The position numbers were made by a program, and so were the translations under genes. The notes below the pieces were generated by a model that was not told the DNA's origin, did not search any database, and saw nothing but the letters and a program-made list of their open reading frames with translations. From assembly GCA_016933115.1 (NCBI GenBank), contig JAFGBL010000011.1, positions 1-41,853 on the forward strand: 41,853 nt of DNA, written 5' to 3'. The stretch's first letter is position 1. Every line of letters begins with the position of its first letter. This DNA is from Bacteroidales bacterium. Its GTDB lineage: Bacteria; Bacteroidota; Bacteroidia; Bacteroidales; JAADJA01. Shown piece by piece: positions 33,971 to 41,853 of the stretch.

Positions 33971-36900
33971 ATGAAAATATTGTACTTTTTACAAATCATA
34001 CTTCTGCTAAATATTGCAGTAGAAGTAAATGGACAGTTTCAAAGCGCCAATTATGATAAAAATTGCGCCGATTACTGGCTGTCCAAAATGAGCAATCCCA
34101 ACGTAAATTACAACGATCTTGTAATGGAATTTAACCAGTATTGGGAAGGCAAAACCCCCGATAAAAACAGCGGTTACAAATTGTTCAGGAGATGGCAGCA
34201 TGCCAAATTACCATTTGTAAAACCAGACGGCTATTTACTGCCAGCCGGACAGGATATGATCGAATACAATAAATTCCTGCAGCAAAATTTGGGAGAAAAT
34301 ATTGTGGGCACCTGGGATTTGGTCGGTCCGACTATTTTCCCACAGCAGTATTATGGCGGACAGTGTCCGGGTATGGGAAGAATTTCTGCGCTGGCTTTCC
34401 ACCCAACCAATTCAAATATCCTTTTTGCCGGCGCACCTATCGGAGGGATGTGGAAATCCTTTGACGGAGGTGAAAATTGGAATAACCTGAATACTGATGA
34501 TATCAACACCATGGGTGTATCGGATATTTCCATAGATTATACTGATCCAAACATCATTTATTTCGGTACCGGCGACCGGGATGGTTGGGAGAGCTGGGGG
34601 CTTGGCGTTTATAAATCCATTGATGGCGGATTGACATGGATTCAAAAAAACACGGGCATGGGTGGTAAAACTGTCTGCAAACTGCTGATGTACCCTGATA
34701 ATCATAATACCCTGATTGCTGCCGCCAATGATGGAATCTACGTAACATCCAATGGCGGTGAAAACTGGCTGAAGGTTCTTACCACTACTGATCCTGTGAA
34801 GGACCTTGTTTTTAAGCCCGGCAATCCTAATTATATTTATGCAGCCAGTAAGGGAACAATCTATCGGTCGACCAATTACGGCCTGACCTGGAATGCGCTA
34901 CTGAATACTGAGGCACACCGGATCGTGCTAGCTGTAACCCCCGCTAACCCCGACAAATTGTTTGCCCTGGCTACCAAAGACTCCCAATTTTACAGGTTTT
35001 ATACCTCCGGTAATTCGGGTGGAACCTTCAACGAAATAAATTCATCGGGCATGAGCATTGAGGGGCAGGGTGGTTATAACCTCGACCTGGCAGCAGATCC
35101 TAACAACGTAAATACGCTATATGCCGGAATGGTCAACGTGTATAAATCCACCAACGGTGGCTCTTCATGGAGTATGATCGCCAATACGGGCCAGATCCAT
35201 GCCGACCAGCATGTTTTTGAGTTCTCACCCCACACCGATGATTATCTATTCATTGGGAATGATGGTGGCGTATATAAAATGTGGGTAGGGGGTGGAAACC
35301 ATACTGTGACAACCATCAGCGACGGACTGGCTATTTCAGAAGTATACAGGCTCGGAACTTCAGCTTCAAATCCTGATTTAATGATCTGCGGTATGCAGGA
35401 TTGCGGCTCCTATGTAACTACCAGCAATCCCTGGTTGCACAGGTTTAGTGGCGACGGCATGAATTGTGAAATTGATCATAATAATTCGAATATTATGTAT
35501 GCATCAGCACAAAAAGGGCACATCGGAAGATCAATGGATGGGGGCAATAGCTTCCAGGATATTGCAGCCGAAGGTGTCAACGGGATCAACCAATCAGGTT
35601 CCTGGTACTCTGCTTTTGTGTTGGATCAATTTAATTCAAATATCATGTTTGCCGGATTCAAGGATGTGTGGCGGAGTAACAACGTTAATACCTCAAATCC
35701 CTCCAGTGTTTCATGGACCAACATTTCGGCAGGGCAACTCAGTGGCAAAGTAGTCGACCTTATTGAACAGTCGCCGGTTGACGGGAATATTATATTTGTT
35801 GCAGATGAAGGCGGTTCACGCATATTCAGGACATCAAATGCTTACGGGGCCTCCCCGGTTTGGACGGAAGTGACCAAGCCTTATAATCACAGGGTCACCT
35901 GGATCGAAGCCCACCCCACTGATCCCGACATCGTTTATTTTACGATCACCGATGTGGTTTACAAACATAAAATTTCCACCAATTACTGGGAAAATATGAC
36001 TGAGAATCTTCCATGGGTTTCCAAATTATGTATCGTTTACCAAAAAAACAGCAACGAAGGTCTTTATGTCGGAACTGTAACTGGTATTTTCTATAAAGAC
36101 GCAGAAATGGAGGAGTGGGTGGTTTATAAATCCGATTTACCAACAACCAAAGTGTATGATCTGGAAATTAACTACCATACCGATCCTCCGCAACTTTTTG
36201 CAGCTACTTTCGGCAGGGGTATTTGGAAAACAGACATTTACCCTTCACCTAAACCCGATCTTGTGGTAACCAGCGGCAACTCGCAGATTTCAGGAACCCA
36301 GATACAGGTTAATGTGGGTTACCAGAACCAATCCCAAATTGCTTACACCGATCCGTTTTATATCGGGTATTATCTCTCTTCAAATAATGTGATCAACAAT
36401 TCCGATATTCTGATCGGTGAGCAAAGCAAACCCGCCACTGCTCCAATGATCATTGGGCAGGGTAACAGCCAGGGTATAGATGTGGCCCTCATCTCCCCGG
36501 AAATACCTGCGGGAACTTATTATTTTGGTGCCATGCTCGACAACCGTGAGGAGTTAAATGAGATCAGTGAATTAAACAACTCATTTACCGCTTCCCAACA
36601 GGTAACCATTCCCAACGCACCCGATCCTCCCACTAATGTCCAGGCGTCCGACGGAACCTACGACAACCGCATTAACATCACCTGGACAGCCCCGCCCAAT
36701 GGCCCATGGCTCTATACTGTTTACCGCAATACCGAAAATAATTCTGCAACCGCTGTTAAAATTTCAGGTGATGATTGGATACAGAATACTTTTTTCGACG
36801 ACTATGATGCTCCACGGGGAATCAGTATTTATTACTGGATCAAAGCTTCGGGCTATGAACAGGGCTTACGCCCAAGTGGATTCAGCACCTCTAACGAAGG

Positions 36901-39900
36901 GTGGCGGCCACTGCTACCCCCCACCAATGTGCAGGCTACCGATGGTATGTATGATAATAAAATTACCATTAGTTGGGAACCTTCCGAAAATTCATTGTAT
37001 TACAGGGTATACAGAAATACTGTGAATAATTCAGCTACTGCAACAAACATCTCCGGATTTAGTTGGATATTGAACACAACATACGACGATGAATTTGTTG
37101 TTTCCGGAACAACCTACTATTATTGGGTGAAGGCTGCCCGATCCAATGTGGGCTTAAGATCATCCGATTACAGTTCAGTAAATACCGGATGGGTTGCTTT
37201 TGCTGAGGCACCCGATTTGACAGCTTCCGACGGAACCTATACCGATCACGTGGAATTGGTTTGGAACAGCATCCCCGGGGCAAATTACTATAAAGTATTC
37301 TGGAGTTTAAACAATGACCCTGAAACCAGTATAGCCTGCACCGGCTGGCAAACTGAAACGACAGTAAACTATAATACCGGCATGCATGGAACCATTGTTT
37401 ATTTTTGGGTTAAAGCTTCCGCTGATTCGCAGGGAAATGTTGCCACCGGCTACAGCGAAGAAGAAACCGGATGGATGAATTTTGTTCCTCCCGCCAATGT
37501 TCAGGCAACAGATGGCACCCTGCTTGAAGCGATAAATATTACCTGGAACTATGTTTCCGGGGGATCCTATTACAGGGTTTACAGGGGGCTGAATTCGAGT
37601 GTATTGTCAGCACTGCCCATTGGAAATTGGTTCTACGGCAACCAGTACCTTGATACTACCGGCATCCCGGGAAGAAATATGTATTACTGGGTAAGAGTAG
37701 CCAACGATACCCTGGTTACTTTCAGTGAAGCATCCGCTTATGATATCGGATGGGGATTGCTTGATTCGCCAACAGTGACAGCAACAAAAGGGGTTTATAA
37801 CGATAAAGTCGAAGTCACCTGGCAACCGGTAAATGGAGGCATCGCTTATAGAGTATTCAGGAGCGAAGCGGGAAACCCTGTCATCGATACCCTTACCGAT
37901 TGGAGTACATCAACAAATTACTTCTTCGAAGATCTTACACCAGTGATGGGCACATATTATAACTATTATGTCACAGCGGCACGCAGCATCTATGGACTAA
38001 GAGAGAGTGAGGCCGGAGTGGATCTGGGCTATGCGGATGAATGCGGCAATATGAAAGAAGACGTTGCCTACAGGAGTATTAATTTTCATGGGAGCACTCT
38101 TGAGGTTACACAAAGGGTTTACAATGAAGGGCCATTCCCATTTTTGAACCCCAGCCAGGTGGCATTCACACTTGACGCCGCACCCTGGGATGGTCTTCCG
38201 GAATATATCTGGGCTTATGCTGATATTCCGCCGCTTGATGTTAATGAGTATTATGATGTGCAGGTGACCGTTGACCTTGACACTATTCCTTATGGCCCTG
38301 TTACTTATGGTACCTGGTATATTGGGTGCTTTATGTCGTGGGACTGGAACAACTGCGAAACCAACTTTGATGACGATTACGTCACCTGGACCGATGAACC
38401 GTTTGTATTTACCGATGCCATGCACGGTATTTATACCATCGGGCCTGTAAGTGGTGACTTTTATGGTGTGGATAAGGCAATACTAGCACTGGAAGAACGC
38501 GGTATTTCAGACCCGGTTACATTTTACCTCGAACCAACCGTACATTTTGAACAAAATACCTTTGGGCCTGTAACCGGTTCAGAATATTCAAAACCGATAA
38601 TTTTCCAAACTGACCCTGCATTTCCGGATACGGCAGAAATAATTTTTACTCCGACAGTTGAGAACAATTACACCCTCCGGTTCAGCAATGCATCGAACAT
38701 CCATTTTAAAAACCTGAAGCTTTCCACCACCGGGTTCTCAAATTTCCAGTCGACCTATGGCGGCGTTATTCAATTCACCGGATATTGTGATAATATTCGT
38801 TTTTACAATTGCCTGATTACCGGGTTTTCTGACAATTCTACTTACTCTGAGGATAATGATGTAATATATTGTACCAACTCCAATAGTAATCATCTTTATT
38901 TTCTGAACAATACAATACGCTATGGCTTTAAAGGAATTTTCCTGGAAGGTATGAACCTGGCAACCGGCCCGCTTACCAATATTGAGATCACACACAATAC
39001 CATTGAAGGATTCGTAAATACCGGAATTGAACTTAAATATGTTGAATACCCGGTTATTACTGAAAATAGGATCATTTCGCCACCAACACTTTTGTCATAT
39101 CATTTTGGAATTGATATCGAATATTTAAAAGGGGGATGCGACATTTCAGGAAATACCATCCTGCTTTATCCATCGGATTGGGCCATGTATGGGATCAGCC
39201 TGATAGATTTCAACATTGTGGATGCAGAACAGGCTCTGATTTACAATAATTTTATCATGCTTCAATCAAATGTCACCTTCGCTTATGGGATTATTACTGC
39301 CAATATTAACAAAACCAGGATTTATAATAACAGTATTCATCTCACTGGTAATCCTGCAACATTCAATGCCTGCGTGCTTCTTGATTGTACAGCGCCGTTA
39401 AGCGGAGGGTATGATAATTCCATGATGAATAATATTCTTTCAAATCAACTGGGAGGTTATTGCCTGGGTTACAGCGATAATGCATATTTGTATCAACTTT
39501 TAACTGTATCGGACTATAATAATTTCTACTCATCAGGGCCCGACCTGTTCTTCTTTAAGAACAGCTATGGTTTACAAACCATCGACCAGTGGTGGGGTGA
39601 AACCGGTTTTGACTATAATTCCCTGAATGTAAATCCGGCATTTTATTCCGATTTTGATCTACACTCCAACAGCCCGGACCTGGATGGCATGGGTTATCCG
39701 TTGGCTGAAGTTCTCAGGGATATTGATGATGAACAGAGGCATCCGGTTCATCCCGATATGGGTGCCGATGAATACACCTATTTTATTCCGCAACTTGATC
39801 TCAGGGTATTTCTGGAAGGTCCGTTTGAAGGAGGTGAAATGAAAAAAGATTTAAATGATGCCGCGTTAATACCATTGAATCAGCCTTACTATCAAACCCC

Positions 39901-40450
39901 TTGGAACTATTCCGGAACTGAAAGTGTGGCCTCTATCCCTGAAAACGTTGTCGATTGGATTTTAATAGAAATGTATGATGCACCTTCGGTTGATCAGGCT
40001 TTACCCTCTACCCTGCTTGGCCGTAAGGCTGCACTATTGAAATCTGACGGGTCAATTGTTGATACGGACGGATCATCCAATCTTTCATTCACTGTTCCAG
40101 TTTCAAATAAACTGTTTGTAGTCATTCGCCACCGGAATCATATTGCTGTATTGTCCGGTAATCCATTGCAACTGTCAGAAGGCAAGTACTTGTATGATTT
40201 TACCCTTTCGGCAAGTCAGGCCTATGGCAACAACCAGGGAGATTTCGGCGATAAATTCGGGATGTATGCCGGCGATATGAATGCCGATGGAACTGTAGAT
40301 GATTCGGACCACTTACTCAAATGGAAAATAGAAGCAGGCAGGTTGGATTACCTGCAAAGCGATGTGAATATGGATGGACAAGCAGATAACAAGGATAAGA
40401 ATGATCTTTGGTTTATTAACTTTGGTAAGGAAGAAATCCTTCCCGAATAA
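33971..40450 (+). CDS. Giant mosaic surface protein: BNR/sortilin propeller, CARDB, five FnIII, beta-helix, dockerin-like module
   Basis: 2159 aa. Signal peptide at 1-21 (ends VEVNG). At about 110-755 are BNR/sortilin-type propeller strands with the Asp-box (VYKSIDGGLTWIQ, VYKSTNGGSSWSM, MWKSFDGGENWNN). At 761-880 is a CARDB-like domain (PDLVVTSGNSQISGTQIQV). At about 883-1357 are five consecutive fibronectin III-like domains (NVQASDGTYDNRINITW, NVQATDGMYDNKITISW and three more divergent). At about 1480-1930 is a right-handed beta-helix with its usual end HPVHPDMGADEY. At 1941-2159 is the C-terminal module shared with the 1119-aa protein, with calcium loops DMNADGTVDDSD and DVNMDGQADNKD and the end ILPE. 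No catalytic residues stand out. Probably an exported adhesin or matrix-binding protein. Likely controlled by the kinase/LytTR pair directly upstream (inference). Confidence 0.88.
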   Translation: MKILYFLQIILLLNIAVEVNGQFQSANYDKNCADYWLSKMSNPNVNYNDLVMEFNQYWEGKTPDKNSGYKLFRRWQHAKLPFVKPDGYLLPAGQDMIEYNKFLQQNLGENIVGTWDLVGPTIFPQQYYGGQCPGMGRISALAFHPTNSNILFAGAPIGGMWKSFDGGENWNNLNTDDINTMGVSDISIDYTDPNIIYFGTGDRDGWESWGLGVYKSIDGGLTWIQKNTGMGGKTVCKLLMYPDNHNTLIAAANDGIYVTSNGGENWLKVLTTTDPVKDLVFKPGNPNYIYAASKGTIYRSTNYGLTWNALLNTEAHRIVLAVTPANPDKLFALATKDSQFYRFYTSGNSGGTFNEINSSGMSIEGQGGYNLDLAADPNNVNTLYAGMVNVYKSTNGGSSWSMIANTGQIHADQHVFEFSPHTDDYLFIGNDGGVYKMWVGGGNHTVTTISDGLAISEVYRLGTSASNPDLMICGMQDCGSYVTTSNPWLHRFSGDGMNCEIDHNNSNIMYASAQKGHIGRSMDGGNSFQDIAAEGVNGINQSGSWYSAFVLDQFNSNIMFAGFKDVWRSNNVNTSNPSSVSWTNISAGQLSGKVVDLIEQSPVDGNIIFVADEGGSRIFRTSNAYGASPVWTEVTKPYNHRVTWIEAHPTDPDIVYFTITDVVYKHKISTNYWENMTENLPWVSKLCIVYQKNSNEGLYVGTVTGIFYKDAEMEEWVVYKSDLPTTKVYDLEINYHTDPPQLFAATFGRGIWKTDIYPSPKPDLVVTSGNSQISGTQIQVNVGYQNQSQIAYTDPFYIGYYLSSNNVINNSDILIGEQSKPATAPMIIGQGNSQGIDVALISPEIPAGTYYFGAMLDNREELNEISELNNSFTASQQVTIPNAPDPPTNVQASDGTYDNRINITWTAPPNGPWLYTVYRNTENNSATAVKISGDDWIQNTFFDDYDAPRGISIYYWIKASGYEQGLRPSGFSTSNEGWRPLLPPTNVQATDGMYDNKITISWEPSENSLYYRVYRNTVNNSATATNISGFSWILNTTYDDEFVVSGTTYYYWVKAARSNVGLRSSDYSSVNTGWVAFAEAPDLTASDGTYTDHVELVWNSIPGANYYKVFWSLNNDPETSIACTGWQTETTVNYNTGMHGTIVYFWVKASADSQGNVATGYSEEETGWMNFVPPANVQATDGTLLEAINITWNYVSGGSYYRVYRGLNSSVLSALPIGNWFYGNQYLDTTGIPGRNMYYWVRVANDTLVTFSEASAYDIGWGLLDSPTVTATKGVYNDKVEVTWQPVNGGIAYRVFRSEAGNPVIDTLTDWSTSTNYFFEDLTPVMGTYYNYYVTAARSIYGLRESEAGVDLGYADECGNMKEDVAYRSINFHGSTLEVTQRVYNEGPFPFLNPSQVAFTLDAAPWDGLPEYIWAYADIPPLDVNEYYDVQVTVDLDTIPYGPVTYGTWYIGCFMSWDWNNCETNFDDDYVTWTDEPFVFTDAMHGIYTIGPVSGDFYGVDKAILALEERGISDPVTFYLEPTVHFEQNTFGPVTGSEYSKPIIFQTDPAFPDTAEIIFTPTVENNYTLRFSNASNIHFKNLKLSTTGFSNFQSTYGGVIQFTGYCDNIRFYNCLITGFSDNSTYSEDNDVIYCTNSNSNHLYFLNNTIRYGFKGIFLEGMNLATGPLTNIEITHNTIEGFVNTGIELKYVEYPVITENRIISPPTLLSYHFGIDIEYLKGGCDISGNTILLYPSDWAMYGISLIDFNIVDAEQALIYNNFIMLQSNVTFAYGIITANINKTRIYNNSIHLTGNPATFNACVLLDCTAPLSGGYDNSMMNNILSNQLGGYCLGYSDNAYLYQLLTVSDYNNFYSSGPDLFFFKNSYGLQTIDQWWGETGFDYNSLNVNPAFYSDFDLHSNSPDLDGMGYPLAEVLRDIDDEQRHPVHPDMGADEYTYFIPQLDLRVFLEGPFEGGEMKKDLNDAALIPLNQPYYQTPWNYSGTESVASIPENVVDWILIEMYDAPSVDQALPSTLLGRKAALLKSDGSIVDTDGSSNLSFTVPVSNKLFVVIRHRNHIAVLSGNPLQLSEGKYLYDFTLSASQAYGNNQGDFGDKFGMYAGDMNADGTVDDSDHLLKWKIEAGRLDYLQSDVNMDGQADNKDKNDLWFINFGKEEILPE

Positions 40451-40538
40451 CTTCATCTTTCGAACCTGGCCGACCAGCAGGTGGGCTTTGAACTTTGAAC
40501 TGGAAAATCCATCTTTATAAATATGAAACTTCAGTATC

Positions 40539-40569
40539 AAAAGTCTTGCCTGGAGCGGGACTTTTTTTA
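40539..40569 (+). terminator. Terminator of the 2159-aa protein gene
   Basis: Ten-pair stem (AAAAGTC with GACTTTT plus two wobbles and a GC pair), loop CCTGGAG, followed by further T. It starts 89 bp after the stop codon. Confidence 0.8.
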
Positions 40570-40758
40570 TTTGCAACCATTCAATATCGAAAGACCAATA
40601 AACTGTCATTTGGATTAGCAACCAGGTATACACTTTAAATCTGGTATCAAATGTTGTTTTAACGATCTTTTTTATTCAAGAATTTCATTTCCCCGGAATT
40701 TATTAATTTCTTTTACTTCCTTGGAAACTATCCCTTTACAAAAATATGCTATTTACTC

Positions 40759-40796
40759 AAGATGTACTGATTCATGAATCAGTACATCTTTTTTTT
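40759..40796 (+). terminator. Perfect 32-bp palindrome followed by six T
   Basis: Bases 40759-40790 are fully self-complementary (AAGATGTACTGATTCA and its complement), then TTTTTT. It has the form of a very strong terminator, yet no gene ends nearby: it is 308 bp past the last stop and behind another terminator. Either it ends a small RNA or it is an operator or mobile palindrome. Confidence 0.75.
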
Positions 40797-40854
40797 GGTA
40801 AATCTTAAAACCCAACCTACATTTACCGTAAAATTTGACGCACCATAGACTGCA

Positions 40855-40893
40855 CTGGAAATTTAAGATTGGAATCAATTCTACAATTTCCAG
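40855..40893. repeat. Inverted repeat CTGGAAATT/AATTTCCAG
   Basis: Perfect 9-bp arms around 21 bases that contain a smaller ATTG/CAAT pair. Part of the hairpin-rich region. Confidence 0.6.
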
Positions 40894-40906
40894 AATCAAA
40901 AATAAA

Positions 40907-40981
40907 AAAGGAAACAAGAGGTTCTGAAGCAAGAGGTTTATGGTGCAACTTACCCAAATGCTTTATATCTCTGTTTCCTTT
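40907..40981 (-). repeat. Inverted repeat AAAGGAAACA/TGTTTCCTTT
   Basis: Perfect 10-bp arms with a 55-nt loop. Read on the minus strand, the second arm is followed by a T-rich tract (complement of the A-run at 40901-40909), as in a terminator for minus-strand RNA. Confidence 0.5.
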
Positions 40982-41026
40982 GTTAAAGATCGCAAATTGA
41001 GTGTATAAATTATAAAACAAGTGGTA

Positions 41027-41853
41027 ATGAAAAAACTTTTACTTTATTCAGTATTAATCCTTTTTGGGATTTTATTTTTTAATCATGCAAATGCCTTTGT
41101 AACCAAAAGTGGTAATGTATCCGGCGAATATTGGCATAACACAGATACTTATTATGTAACTGGTGATTTAACTGTGGATGCCGGAACCACCTTCGAAATT
41201 CAGGCCGGAACGCGGGTGAAGTTTGCGCCGGGTACCGGGTTAACTGTATATGGGACTTTGATTGCCAATGGGAATTCTTCATCCAATATATTTTTCACAT
41301 CTCGTGATGATAATAATGTCGGCGAGACAATTACCGGTTCCGATGGCAATCCTAATCCCGGTGATTGGGGATTTATAGGAATCTATGGTAACAGCGGTAA
41401 TGACGGTATTGCTTCGTTCAATTATTGTCATGTGAGGTATGGTGGTTCCTCAGGATATGGAAATGTTTATTTTAATGAGGCTGATTCCCCAACTTTTACA
41501 AACAGTTCTGCGGCTTATAGCAGCTATTACGGTATCATGTCAAATTCAAGCAATGTACAATTTGAGAGTAGTGATTTTGCAAGCAATACTAGTCATGGGA
41601 TCTATGCCACACAAGGTGAATTACAAATAAATAATTGTTTTTTCCTCAACAACTCGGGCTATGCTGCAAACCTATCGAATGTTAGTATTATACCTTATAC
41701 TGGTAATACCGGCAGCGGCAACACCATCAATGCCTTTGGTATCAGCGGAACCATTGACCAGAATATTACACTGGCTCAAAATGTCTGTGGATTTCCTTAT
41801 GTTCTTATTGGAAATACAACCCTGACAGCCGACCACATCCTAACTATCCCGGC
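41027..41853 (+). CDS. Secreted right-handed beta-helix protein, 5' part
   Basis: Open from the ATG at 41027 to the window end (275 codons); the 3' end lies outside. Signal peptide at 1-24 (LLLYSVLILFGILFFNHANA). Then YWHNTDTYYVTGDLTVDAGT and IQAGTRVKFAPGTGLTVYG, the classic opening of Bacteroidota beta-helix surface proteins. Repeated short strands follow, such as FNYCHVRYGGSSG, SNVQFESSDFASN and LQINNCFFLNNSG, where right-handed helix rungs are expected. No catalytic motif seen in this part. It belongs to the same run of exported beta-rich proteins. It probably continues with more rungs and a C-terminal sorting or anchoring module, which cannot be seen here. Confidence 0.88.
   Translation, partial: MKKLLLYSVLILFGILFFNHANAFVTKSGNVSGEYWHNTDTYYVTGDLTVDAGTTFEIQAGTRVKFAPGTGLTVYGTLIANGNSSSNIFFTSRDDNNVGETITGSDGNPNPGDWGFIGIYGNSGNDGIASFNYCHVRYGGSSGYGNVYFNEADSPTFTNSSAAYSSYYGIMSNSSNVQFESSDFASNTSHGIYATQGELQINNCFFLNNSGYAANLSNVSIIPYTGNTGSGNTINAFGISGTIDQNITLAQNVCGFPYVLIGNTTLTADHILTIP

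Larger units (their letters stand above)
40451..41026. other. Gene-free region rich in hairpins
   Basis: 576 bp without a credible gene. It holds four separate inverted repeats (40539-40565, 40759-40790, 40855-40893 and 40907-40981), of which two look like plus-strand terminators. The space between the two terminators (about 190 bp) is AT-rich and could encode a small RNA. The last inverted repeat is followed by a T-run when read on the minus strand, so a minus-strand transcript is also possible. Confidence 0.6.

Noticed and set aside
37997..38425. 142-codon minus-strand frame inside the 2159-aa protein gene
   Set aside because: Antisense shadow. The plus strand there is a continuous FnIII to linker region.
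40823..41020. 65-codon minus-strand frame in the hairpin-rich region
   Set aside because: It has no family features and runs through two inverted repeats; more likely non-coding.

Overview
This window reads as chromosome of a member of the Bacteroidota, probably an uncultured Bacteroidales or Marinilabiliales type relative. The grounds are moderate-to-low GC, promoters of the TAnnTTTG kind, an ExbB-X-ExbD-ExbD operon, LytS/LytTR pairs with Reg_prop/Y_Y_Y sensors, an AraC-type TPR sensor, PorT-like outer-membrane barrels, a likely type IX secretion (T9SS) C-terminal domain, and many large secreted beta-rich proteins. The lineage is inferred from gene content, not from a marker gene.

Layout. 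1-4.6 kb: the 3' end of an MBL-fold hydrolase; a lipoprotein serpin; then an ECF sigma factor overlapping a gene for a protein that should span both membranes (cytoplasmic head, inner-membrane helix, periplasmic linker, outer-membrane barrel), followed by a second barrel. 4.6-7.6 kb: a GT9 glycosyltransferase (minus strand), a TatD-family metal-dependent hydrolase and a type I asparaginase. 7.7-10.2 kb: tRNA-Ser(GGA) and an ExbB / membrane protein / ExbD / ExbD operon closed by a strong terminator. 10.2-12 kb: a CPBP protease and a HAD hydrolase on the minus strand. 12.0-12.45 kb: a CAU-anticodon tRNA with its terminator, a 94-aa GIY-YIG protein, and a degenerate second copy of the tRNA 3' half. 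12.6-13.4 kb: two tandem paralogous membrane/zinc-ribbon proteins.

13.7 kb to the end is an accessory region for regulated surface display. Twice, a membrane sensor kinase with a propeller ectodomain sits directly before a LytTR response regulator (14.6-19.0 kb and 29.7-33.6 kb) and near large exported proteins. These include a FISUMP protein, a T9SS-like protein, a 1119-aa protein with a repeat of about 171 aa, a 2159-aa propeller/CARDB/FnIII/beta-helix protein, and a beta-helix protein running off the end. The 1119-aa and 2159-aa proteins end in the same module of about 218 aa, finishing in two dockerin-like calcium loops. A perfect 10-bp direct repeat with 21-bp spacing lies just upstream of a promoter after the first response-regulator gene and looks like its binding site.

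The most interesting observations are the dual-membrane anti-sigma operon, which resembles the Das/Dma systems of Bacteroides, and the tRNA/GIY-YIG mini-element whose stop codon is supplied by the tRNA remnant. Next come the candidate LytTR operator and the shared C-terminal module.
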